From JAHRVQ01 sp964548025 (GTDB lineage: Bacteria; Pseudomonadota; Gammaproteobacteria; Pseudomonadales; Azotimanducaceae), in the NCBI GenBank assembly GCA_964548025.1, contig CAZJRI010000128.1, positions 1 to 15,725 of the forward strand: a stretch of 15,725 nt of DNA, written 5' to 3'. Positions 6,649-12,841 of this stretch are shown piece after piece; position 1 is the stretch's first letter, and each line of letters starts with the position of its first letter. Below the pieces are notes generated by a model, which made no database searches, was not told the origin of the DNA, and was given only the letters and a program-made list of their open reading frames with translations. Position numbers and translations under genes: made by a program.

Positions 6649-8184
6649 TTGAACCCGGGAATTCACGCCCTTAAGAGGGGTGACAAGACCGCCTATCGTA
6701 TGGCGGCTTCCAATCAGAAGGTAACCTATCGGGATTTGGAGGAACAGTCGAACCGGGCAGCACATCTGTTTCGCGCTTACGGTCTGAAGCCAGGCGACGG
6801 CATCGCCATCCTGCTCCACAATCACGTTTGCTTCCTGCAGATTACCTGGGCTGCGCAACGATCAGGCTTGTACTACACACCTATCAGTATCCTTTTTCAG
6901 AATTCGGAAATTGAATACATCCTGAAAAACTCCGACGTTAAACTTCTGGTTACTGCTGAGCAGTATCTCGAGCGGATCGATCTGTCCAAGTTGAAACATC
7001 TCTTGGTTTTCGTGGTGGATGGCAAGAACAGCAACACGACCAACTGGCAAAAAGCAATTGCAAAATACCCTGAGACGCCTATCGATGACGAATGCGAAGG
7101 GGCTGAAATGATCTACTCATCCGGCACCACAGGCCTTCCAAAGGGTGTCAGATTTCCCCTGGAACATTCAGCACTTGGAACGGTTTCGACCTTGTTTAAA
7201 ACTAGAGTGAAACTGCACGACATCTCTGAGAACACCCGCTACCTGTCAACCGCACCTCTGTATCATTCCGCTCCTCTTCGCTACAACATGATGGTTACTC
7301 GCCTTGGCGGTACTGCGACGATCATGGAAAAGTTTGAGCCTGAGACCGCTCTGCAACTGATAGAAACTGGGAAAATTACCCACAGCCAGTGGGTGCCGAC
7401 CATGTTCGTGCGCATGTTGAAACTGGCTCCCGGTATCAGGTCAAAATATGATGTTTCGAGTCTCAAATACGTAATTCATGCCGCAGCTCCGTGTCCAATC
7501 GAGATCAAGCAGAAAATGATTGACTGGTTTGGCCCTAATCTCTACGAATACTATTCAGGTACAGAGGCCAATGGCTCAACTGCCATCACAACTGAAGAAT
7601 GGCTCGGTCACAAGGGGAGTGTGGGCAAGGCGATCCACGGAGAAATCCACATTCTCGATGAGCAAGACGAGGAAGTGGAAACCGGCACCTTGGGTACCGT
7701 CTATTTCGCAAAGGGCTCCGATTTCAGTTATTACAAGGATCCCGAAAAGACGAGATTGGCCAAGAATGAACAAGGCTGGTCGACCCTGGGAGACATCGGC
7801 TATGTCGATCATGAGGGATATCTATATCTGAAAGACAGGAAGTCCTTCATGATCATATCCGGCGGCGTGAATATCTACCCACAGGAAAGTGAAAACGTTC
7901 TGATCAATCACGACAAGGTGGCAGACGTTGCGGTCTTCGGCGTACCCAATGAAGAGTTCGGTGAGGAGGTCAAGGCTGTTGTTGAATTATGCGATCCACT
8001 GGATGCTGATGACGAGTTAGCCGCTGAACTCATCAGCTACTGCAGAGACGCGATTTCTCATGTGAAATGCCCGAGGTCCATCGACTTTATTGATGAACTG
8101 CCCAGACACCCGACAGGAAAACTTTATAAGAGAAAGCTCAGGGACAAGTATTGGCAAGGAGATTCCAGAATACTTCAGAGCTAA
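6649..8184 (+). CDS. AMP-forming acyl-CoA synthetase (ANL superfamily)
   Basis: A 511-residue AMP-binding enzyme that activates a carboxylic acid with ATP to the acyl-adenylate and then forms the CoA thioester. Signatures in order are: P-loop YSSGTTGLPKG at 156-166, YYSGTEA at 301-307, TLGDIG at 379-384, the hinge DR at 396-397, SGGVNIYPQE at about 404-413, and the adenylation lysine K491 in PTGKLYKRKL. The domain layout is the normal large N-terminal plus small C-terminal one, and no membrane segment is seen. It resembles fatty or other hydrophobic acyl-CoA ligases (FadD-like), but the substrate cannot be assigned; an aryl or steroid side-chain acid is possible. The start is TTG at 6649, the only start codon between the DUF1820 stop and the conserved N-terminus. 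There is no clear ribosome binding site, so translation may be coupled to the DUF1820 gene. Confidence 0.92.
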   Translation: MNPGIHALKRGDKTAYRMAASNQKVTYRDLEEQSNRAAHLFRAYGLKPGDGIAILLHNHVCFLQITWAAQRSGLYYTPISILFQNSEIEYILKNSDVKLLVTAEQYLERIDLSKLKHLLVFVVDGKNSNTTNWQKAIAKYPETPIDDECEGAEMIYSSGTTGLPKGVRFPLEHSALGTVSTLFKTRVKLHDISENTRYLSTAPLYHSAPLRYNMMVTRLGGTATIMEKFEPETALQLIETGKITHSQWVPTMFVRMLKLAPGIRSKYDVSSLKYVIHAAAPCPIEIKQKMIDWFGPNLYEYYSGTEANGSTAITTEEWLGHKGSVGKAIHGEIHILDEQDEEVETGTLGTVYFAKGSDFSYYKDPEKTRLAKNEQGWSTLGDIGYVDHEGYLYLKDRKSFMIISGGVNIYPQESENVLINHDKVADVAVFGVPNEEFGEEVKAVVELCDPLDADDELAAELISYCRDAISHVKCPRSIDFIDELPRHPTGKLYKRKLRDKYWQGDSRILQS

Positions 8185-8237
8185 TAACTTGCGAAAAGCA
8201 AAATGTGAACTAAGCTTTCCCTGCACCCCGGGATTCA

Positions 8238-8256
8238 GGCGCTTTGGATGAGCGCC
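8238..8256 (+). repeat. GC-rich hairpin between the acyl-CoA synthetase and a small gene
   Basis: GGCGCT (8238-8243) and AGCGCC (8251-8256) form a perfect 6-bp stem with a 7-nt loop. No T-tract follows on the plus strand, so it is not a standard terminator. It may protect the 3' end of the upstream message or set the level of the small gene that starts at 8290. Confidence 0.4.
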
Positions 8257-8289
8257 GCAGTCAAAGACAACTTTTCCAAGGACACAGGA

Positions 8290-8568
8290 ATGGCGAAGCG
8301 CAGAATAGTTCTCACCTCTCAGGAGATGAATGAAATAAACACCCGCACCAAAACCCTCGAAACCCAGTTGCAGAGATCGAATGCAAGGATTGATGAGTTG
8401 GAAGATGGTCTTGGAGATATTCGAAAATTGGTTCAAAAGAAGTCAAAACCCAAGAAGATTGAAGACCTGTGTGAAGCCATCTGCGACCTGGTCAAGCTGA
8501 CTTTGATTCCACCCGTGACAGCACCATCAAACCCCCATCCTAAAATGGTGGCTGAGGTTGACGACTGA
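8290..8568 (+). CDS. Small coiled-coil hypothetical protein
   Basis: I do not recognise this 92-residue protein. Residues about 10-45 are a charged heptad-like stretch (EMNEINTRTKTLETQLQ, then NARIDELEDGLGDIRKL), consistent with a coiled coil. A lysine-rich patch (QKKSKPKK) follows at about 48-55, then a short amphipathic segment with two cysteines (LCEAICDLVKLTL, about 59-71), and a proline-rich tail. No signal peptide is seen. The ATG at 8290 is preceded by AAGGA with 7 nt spacing, the best ribosome binding site in this part of the window, and so preferred over an in-frame ATG at 8248. It lies 105 nt after the acyl-CoA synthetase and overlaps the 3' end of folK by 29 nt on the opposite strand. 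Phasin-like or scaffold roles would be guesses. Confidence 0.7.
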   Translation: MAKRRIVLTSQEMNEINTRTKTLETQLQRSNARIDELEDGLGDIRKLVQKKSKPKKIEDLCEAICDLVKLTLIPPVTAPSNPHPKMVAEVDD

Positions 8569-9040
8569 TCTCCATCGGCGGCGCCAGATCGATAAGTTGC
8601 AGAATGTTCAATTTCTGACCGGGCAATACCAGTTCCGGCAATAATTCAGCAAGCGGTTGCAAAACAAACAAACGCTCATGTGCGTGACGATGGGGTATAC
8701 ACAATTTCGGTTCATCAAGCACAAGATCGGCGAGTGCTATGATATCCAGGTCAATCGTACGAGATTCATGACTGCGATGATCCGGCGGTCTTCCCATCTC
8801 AACTTCTATTGCCTGTGTCAAAGTCAGCAATTCATGGGCATCGAGGTTCGTTTGACCCACAACCACCGCATTCAAAAAGGTACCCGCATCCTTCATCGGA
8901 CCCTGGGGTTCAGACAGCCACAATGACGAATGCCTCAGATTTTGACCCAGATCCATCTGCAATCTCTTAATCGCTTGCAGCAGATTGTTCTCCGGTGTGC
9001 CCAGATTTGATCCCAGGGCAATGATGAATTGCTTCTCCAT
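8540..9040 (-). CDS. folK: 2-amino-4-hydroxy-6-hydroxymethyldihydropteridine pyrophosphokinase
   Basis: HPPK transfers pyrophosphate from ATP to 6-hydroxymethyl-7,8-dihydropterin, the step before dihydropteroate synthase in folate synthesis. The 166-residue length is normal (E. coli FolK is about 159). Signatures are ALGSNLG at 8-14, the conserved SEPQG at about 43-47, the HPPK signature RTIDLDI at 94-100 with its Mg2+-binding aspartates D97 and D99, and IPHRHAHERLFVLQPL at 115-130. The ATG at 9040 has no strong ribosome binding site; a TAAAAT hexamer about 10 nt upstream could be part of its promoter. It stands alone here, without the pcnB, folB or folP neighbours often seen with folK, and is convergent with the small coiled-coil gene. 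Confidence 0.95.
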   Translation of the reverse strand: MEKQFIIALGSNLGTPENNLLQAIKRLQMDLGQNLRHSSLWLSEPQGPMKDAGTFLNAVVVGQTNLDAHELLTLTQAIEVEMGRPPDHRSHESRTIDLDIIALADLVLDEPKLCIPHRHAHERLFVLQPLAELLPELVLPGQKLNILQLIDLAPPMEISRQPQPPF

Positions 9041-9164
9041 GATTCTATTTTATGACATTCAGGTAAATGATCATCAATACAATATTCAATCTCATCACAT
9101 GGATTTTCGCGGCATATTCGTGATATTTTTGCAGCCAAGCATAAATTGTCACAGGATAAGGATC

Positions 9165-10250
9165 ATGAAAGCAGCGGTACTACGCGAGGCGAACAAACCC
9201 CTTGAAATAGAAGAAGTCCAGATCTCCAAACCAGGTCCGCGAGAAGTCCTCGTCAGACCGGTTGCGGCGGGTGTCTGCCACAGTGATCTGCACTTCATGG
9301 ATGGATCATATCCCTATATGTTGCCGACAATCCTCGGTCATGAAAGTGCCGGTATCGTCGAAGAAGTGGGATCTGATGTCAGCTACGTTAAAAAAGGTGA
9401 CAGTGTTATCACCTGCCTGTCTGCATTCTGCGGTCACTGCGACAAGTGTCTGACCGGGCATATGTCGCTATGTAGTTCGCCGGAGGTGTCTCGAAAGGCT
9501 GAAGAGGAATCTCGAATTTCCCAGGATGGGAACCCGATTCATCAGTTCCTCAATCTTTCATCTTTCGCAGAGTTGATGCTCATACACGAACACGCACTGG
9601 TCAAAGTGAGGGAGGATATGCCAATGGATCGCGCTGCATTGATCGGCTGTTCCACCACGACCGGCGTTGGTGCTGTATTCCACACGGCCAAAGTAGAACC
9701 AGGCTCAAAGGTTGCTGTAATCGGATGCGGCGGTGTTGGACTGGCTGCAATCAATGGCGCTGCAATTGCCGGTGCGGCACAGATCATCGCTGTTGATATG
9801 ATCGATTCCAAACTGGAACTGGGTAAAGCCGTGGGTGCCACACATACCGTCAATGCGAGCTCAGGCGATGCCGTACAGGAGGTTATCGAGATGACTCAGG
9901 GTGGTTGCGACTATACCTTTGAAGCCATCGGTCTGAAGATTACGGCAGAACAGTCCTTCCAGATGTTGGGACCAGGTGGTGTCTCGACGGTTATCGGTAT
10001 GATTCCTGTTGGTACGATGGTCGAACTCCACGGCGTTGATTTTCTTGCAGAGAAAAAGATCCAGGGATCCAACATGGGGTCAAACCGATTCCGAGTTGAT
10101 ATGCCTCGTTTCATCGACTTCTATCTCGACGGCAAACTACACCTTGATCAGATGATTTCCAAACATATCAAGCTTGCTGATATCAATGACGCGCTGACCG
10201 CTCTGAAGTCGGGGCAGGAAGCACGTCATGTGATCATGTTCGACGGATAA
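9165..10250 (+). CDS. Zinc-dependent alcohol dehydrogenase (MDR superfamily)
   Basis: A 361-residue medium-chain dehydrogenase/reductase that oxidises an alcohol (or reduces an aldehyde) with NAD(H). Catalytic zinc ligands are C38, H59-E60 (GHE) and C162. The structural zinc site is C89, C92, C95 and C103 (CGHCDKC, then SLC). The Rossmann motif is GCGGVG at 187-192, and D211 at the end of the following strand suggests NAD rather than NADP preference. It resembles class III-like and NDMA-type ADHs, but the substrate cannot be assigned. The ATG at 9165 starts at the canonical MKAAVLREANKPLEIEEV; AGGA lies about 9 nt upstream and AAGGA nearer. The frame stays open for another 60 codons upstream, but that extension is not protein-like and overlaps folK. 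It is followed by the mini-ORF and the serine hydrolase in a probable operon. Confidence 0.94.
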   Translation: MKAAVLREANKPLEIEEVQISKPGPREVLVRPVAAGVCHSDLHFMDGSYPYMLPTILGHESAGIVEEVGSDVSYVKKGDSVITCLSAFCGHCDKCLTGHMSLCSSPEVSRKAEEESRISQDGNPIHQFLNLSSFAELMLIHEHALVKVREDMPMDRAALIGCSTTTGVGAVFHTAKVEPGSKVAVIGCGGVGLAAINGAAIAGAAQIIAVDMIDSKLELGKAVGATHTVNASSGDAVQEVIEMTQGGCDYTFEAIGLKITAEQSFQMLGPGGVSTVIGMIPVGTMVELHGVDFLAEKKIQGSNMGSNRFRVDMPRFIDFYLDGKLHLDQMISKHIKLADINDALTALKSGQEARHVIMFDG

Positions 10251-10259
10251 GACCTCAAC

Positions 10260-10310
10260 ATGAACCTGAGACTTATGAACCAACTGGCTGATACCGGGAT
10301 CGACCCATGA
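10260..10310 (+). other. 16-codon mini-ORF linking ADH and the serine hydrolase
   Basis: The ATG at 10260 begins 9 nt after the ADH stop and reads 16 codons (MNLRLMNQLADTGIDP) to a TGA at 10308-10310. The final codons overlap the serine hydrolase start as ATGA (10307-10310). This is the usual geometry for stop-start translational coupling, so it may be a leader peptide that carries ribosomes to a gene with no clear ribosome binding site of its own. It is very short and may be chance. Confidence 0.25.
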
Positions 10311-11500
10311 AGGTCACGCCCGAAGATGTGGGTTTGTCCGGTGCCAGACTCTACAAGATAGATCATCTGACCAAAAGATACATTGATGAGGGCAAACTGG
10401 CCGGTACCATCACCCTGGTCGCGCGGCAAGGCAGAATTGCCCATCTGCAATGCCAGGGAAAGATGGACATCGAGGCAGACAAAGATATGTCTGACGATAC
10501 GATCTTTCGTATCTACTCGATGAGCAAGCCAATTACCAGTACCGCACTCATGATGTTGTATGAAGATGGTAATTTTCAATTGGATGATCCGGTGTCGCGT
10601 TATATTCCCCGATTCAAAGATCTCAAGGTCTATGCAGAATCAGGCAATGTCGCCACTGACAGAGAAATGACTATCCGTGATCTGCTCACCCATACATCGG
10701 GTCTCACCTATGGGTTCATGCGAGATACGCCGGTCGATGCCATATACCGGGATCAGCAGGTTGAAGAGTCTTCAGATCTCGAAGAAATGATAGAGAAGCT
10801 ATCGGACATTCCTCTCCTGTTTACACCCGGCTCGAGGTGGAGCTATAGCGTTGCCACAGACGTCTGCGGTTATCTGGTGCAGAAAATATCGGATACGCCA
10901 TTCGACGAATTTCTTTGCGAACAGATATTTGAACCCCTCGGCATGGATGATACCGACTTCCACGTCCCGGAAGAAAAGGTACATCGACTTGCTGCCAACT
11001 ATGAGCATACTGACGACGATGGCATGCGGCTTGTAGATTCCCCGGAATCAAGTATCTATCTGAAAAAGCGCGGCCTGCACTCCGGCGGTGGTGGCCTTGT
11101 TTCAACTATCCATGACTATTTCAGGTTCGGGCAGATGTTGCTGAATAAGGGCGAGTTTGAGGGCGTGAGGATTCTTGGTCGCAAGACACTCGAGCTGATG
11201 ACAAGCAACCACCTGCCTAACAACGGAGATCTGACAAGCATGGGGCAGGCTGTATTCAGCGAGACCCCCTACGATGGCATTGGATTCGGCCTGGGCTTCT
11301 CGGTCATGCTGAACCCGGCAACGGCACAGATTCTTGGAAGCCCAGGGGAATTTGCATGGGGTGGTGCAGCGAGCACTTACTTCTGGGCTGACCCTGAAGA
11401 AGACATGCTCGTAATCTTGTTAACCCAATTACTACCTTCATCATCATATCCAATCAGGCGGGAACTCAGAGTTACCGCATATCAATCAATCATAGAATAA
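10307..11500 (+). CDS. Serine hydrolase, beta-lactamase class C / family VIII esterase fold
   Basis: A 397-residue member of the beta-lactamase-related (PF00144) superfamily, most often esterases or related hydrolases rather than true beta-lactamases. The nucleophile motif SxxK is S71-M-S-K74. The second motif is Y180-S181-V182 in WSYSVATDVCGYL, matching the YSxAxDVxG form of EstB-like family VIII esterases. The third, KTG-equivalent, position is probably WGG at 351-353. LLTHTSGL (126-133) and HSGGGGLVSTIHDY (258-271) are also typical. No signal peptide is seen, so a cytoplasmic location is likely and drug hydrolysis is unlikely. The ATG at 10307 has no strong ribosome binding site. The biotinyl carrier gene starts 9 nt after its TAA. 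The substrate is unknown. Confidence 0.92.
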   Translation: MKVTPEDVGLSGARLYKIDHLTKRYIDEGKLAGTITLVARQGRIAHLQCQGKMDIEADKDMSDDTIFRIYSMSKPITSTALMMLYEDGNFQLDDPVSRYIPRFKDLKVYAESGNVATDREMTIRDLLTHTSGLTYGFMRDTPVDAIYRDQQVEESSDLEEMIEKLSDIPLLFTPGSRWSYSVATDVCGYLVQKISDTPFDEFLCEQIFEPLGMDDTDFHVPEEKVHRLAANYEHTDDDGMRLVDSPESSIYLKKRGLHSGGGGLVSTIHDYFRFGQMLLNKGEFEGVRILGRKTLELMTSNHLPNNGDLTSMGQAVFSETPYDGIGFGLGFSVMLNPATAQILGSPGEFAWGGAASTYFWADPEEDMLVILLTQLLPSSSYPIRRELRVTAYQSIIE

Positions 11501-11509
11501 GTTATCAAT

Positions 11510-11731
11510 ATGGCAGCACAAGAAGTTGAATCAGAAATAACCGGAAACGTCTGGAAAATAGAACTAAAAGTCGGTGACAAAGTGGAAGTTGAAGACGTCA
11601 TCATGATTCTTGAATCGATGAAGATGGAAATCCCGGTGGAAGCACCCTGCGCAGGCACTATCAAAGAACTGTTGGTGAAAGAAGAGGATAGCGTAGAAGA
11701 GGATCAGGTTCTCGCAATCATCGAGACATAG
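11510..11731 (+). CDS. Stand-alone biotinyl/lipoyl carrier domain protein
   Basis: A 73-residue protein that is a single biotinyl-lipoyl attachment domain. The biotinylation motif is ESMKME with the acceptor lysine at K38, and the flanking half-repeats (TGNVWKIELKVGDKVEVEDV and AGTIKELLVKEEDSVEEDQV) show the barrel's pseudo-symmetry. The Met-Lys-Met context points to biotin rather than lipoate. It resembles short stand-alone carriers known in several bacteria, which act with separate biotin carboxylase and carboxyltransferase subunits or have unknown partners. The ATG at 11510 lies 9 nt after the serine hydrolase stop, so the two are cotranscribed. No carboxylase gene is in the window, so the reaction it serves is unknown. 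It lacks the long Ala/Pro-rich N-terminal region of AccB, so it is not the normal acetyl-CoA carboxylase subunit. Confidence 0.9.
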   Translation: MAAQEVESEITGNVWKIELKVGDKVEVEDVIMILESMKMEIPVEAPCAGTIKELLVKEEDSVEEDQVLAIIET

Positions 11732-11756
11732 CCCAGACCTGTAATTAATTTACCTG

Positions 11757-11840
11757 ATCAGTAGCCAGGATTCGTAGATGCTATGAGAACGCGAGTTCAG
11801 GTGTTTCGTTGCCGTAACGGAATGCGCTCATCCTGGTGAT
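11757..11840. repeat. Asymmetric structured element between convergent operons
   Basis: The right arm GCGCTCATCCTGGTGAT (11824-11840) is contiguous and complementary to four separated blocks of the left arm: ATCA (11757-11760), CCAGG (11765-11769), ATGAG (11783-11787) and CGC (11790-11792). All unpaired bases (4, 13 and 2 nt) are on the left. The apical part holds a small hairpin, CGTT-GCCGT-AACG (11807-11819), and an alternative hairpin GAAC-GCGA-GTTC (11787-11798). No T-tract is present. It lies in the 147-nt gap between the biotinyl carrier and DUF4340 stop codons, where a bidirectional transcription stop would be expected. The bulged pairing was found by eye and may be partly chance. Confidence 0.4.
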
Positions 11841-11878
11841 AGTCAGCTTCTTCGAAACTGAACCATCGCTTTGTCGAG

Positions 11879-12841
11879 TTATCCGGGCTGAGCCTCTACC
11901 TCTTCCTGTTTTATGAAGTCTTCCAGGCGTTTTGTAAGATTTTTGTAGACAACCTGGCTGACTTGAAACGCCCAGTCAGATTTCTCATGATCAATCAGTC
12001 GAAGCCAATAACTGCCATTCTCTTCCACTATCTGGATTTTTATTTCGGTTTCATCATCCAGACTGAATACAGCCTGATTGGATGCGGTAAAATCAACCTG
12101 TTCCATCGGCACGACATCCTCCATTCTGACATTGGAGAGTGCCCGGCCAATTGAATCCACAACGGTCGAATACTGCAGTTCGACGCCAGCGGCAAGATCC
12201 TCTATTTGAAGCGCACCGTCTTTCCTTGAAATCTTGAGCACGTCCTTACCATCGTTGAGTTCAACACCCTGTATTTTCTCGGCTTCTACATCCAGCACTT
12301 CTTTTGCAAGCCATGACGAAGGATCGGCTGGTACGTCCAGTTCAGAATCTGTCAGCCACACCTGGTTTAGAGGTGATAACGAATCCTCGCTGTCCTGTTT
12401 GTATAATCGAACATAATGGCCGTCTCTGTTTGGATCTGATTTACCAACCAGGATCAGATAGACCTTGTCTCCAGCGAGCAATCGAACAGTCGTTCCTTTT
12501 TCAACACCCAAACGACTGAAATTTTCAGGTTTGCCGGTTTTTCTTTCCTGAAGCTTTGATGCTGCTAATAACTTCAGCAAATCCGTTAGCTTGTCTGAAT
12601 CAGCCTCGAATTGAAAACGTTCAGCAACCAGCCATTTCCCTTCGGTCAGTTGTAGATTGCTGCTTGCATCTTCCCCACTAACTATCACTTTTTCAATGCG
12701 CGACAGATCCGTCTTCAACCCCGGCAGAACCAACTTCCCAAGTTCCTGGTCCCTGTCATCCCGCGGGATACTACTCACCATCACAATGGCGATCATCACG
12801 ATAATCGCAATACTGAGACCACCTATCCAGTTACGATTCAT
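11879..12841 (-). CDS. DUF4340 domain membrane-anchored protein of a Gld-like ABC system
   Basis: A 320-residue protein with one N-terminal membrane helix (about residues 7-24) and a large domain, likely periplasmic, of the DUF4340 type. That domain typically accompanies GldG-like ABC transporter operons and has no established function. Visible features are repeated segments of the type WLVAERFQFEADSDKLTDLL (about 70-89) and a second similar half after residue 190, consistent with the repeat architecture of the family. The ATG at 12841 is preceded by GAGGA with 7 nt spacing, and the gene overlaps the end of the GldG-like gene by 11 nt, so translation is probably coupled. It is the last gene of the operon. 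The function is inferred only from association; a substrate-handling or gating subunit is plausible. Confidence 0.87.
   Translation of the reverse strand: MNRNWIGGLSIAIIVMIAIVMVSSIPRDDRDQELGKLVLPGLKTDLSRIEKVIVSGEDASSNLQLTEGKWLVAERFQFEADSDKLTDLLKLLAASKLQERKTGKPENFSRLGVEKGTTVRLLAGDKVYLILVGKSDPNRDGHYVRLYKQDSEDSLSPLNQVWLTDSELDVPADPSSWLAKEVLDVEAEKIQGVELNDGKDVLKISRKDGALQIEDLAAGVELQYSTVVDSIGRALSNVRMEDVVPMEQVDFTASNQAVFSLDDETEIKIQIVEENGSYWLRLIDHEKSDWAFQVSQVVYKNLTKRLEDFIKQEEVEAQPG

Noticed and set aside
8238..8256. Intrinsic terminator after the acyl-CoA synthetase
   Set aside because: The hairpin is GC-rich but has no following T-tract on the plus strand.
8985..9164. 60-codon N-terminal extension of the alcohol dehydrogenase
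   Set aside because: The extension overlaps folK antisense, is not protein-like, and the ATG at 9165 begins at the conserved N-terminus with a ribosome binding site.
10307..11500. True class C beta-lactamase (antibiotic resistance)
   Set aside because: SxxK is present but there is no signal peptide, and the second motif is the YSxAxDVxG form seen in family VIII esterases, not the YxN of AmpC.
11757..11840. Integron attC site
   Set aside because: The one-sided bulges are suggestive, but the conserved outer and inner core sequences are missing and no integrase or cassette array is present.
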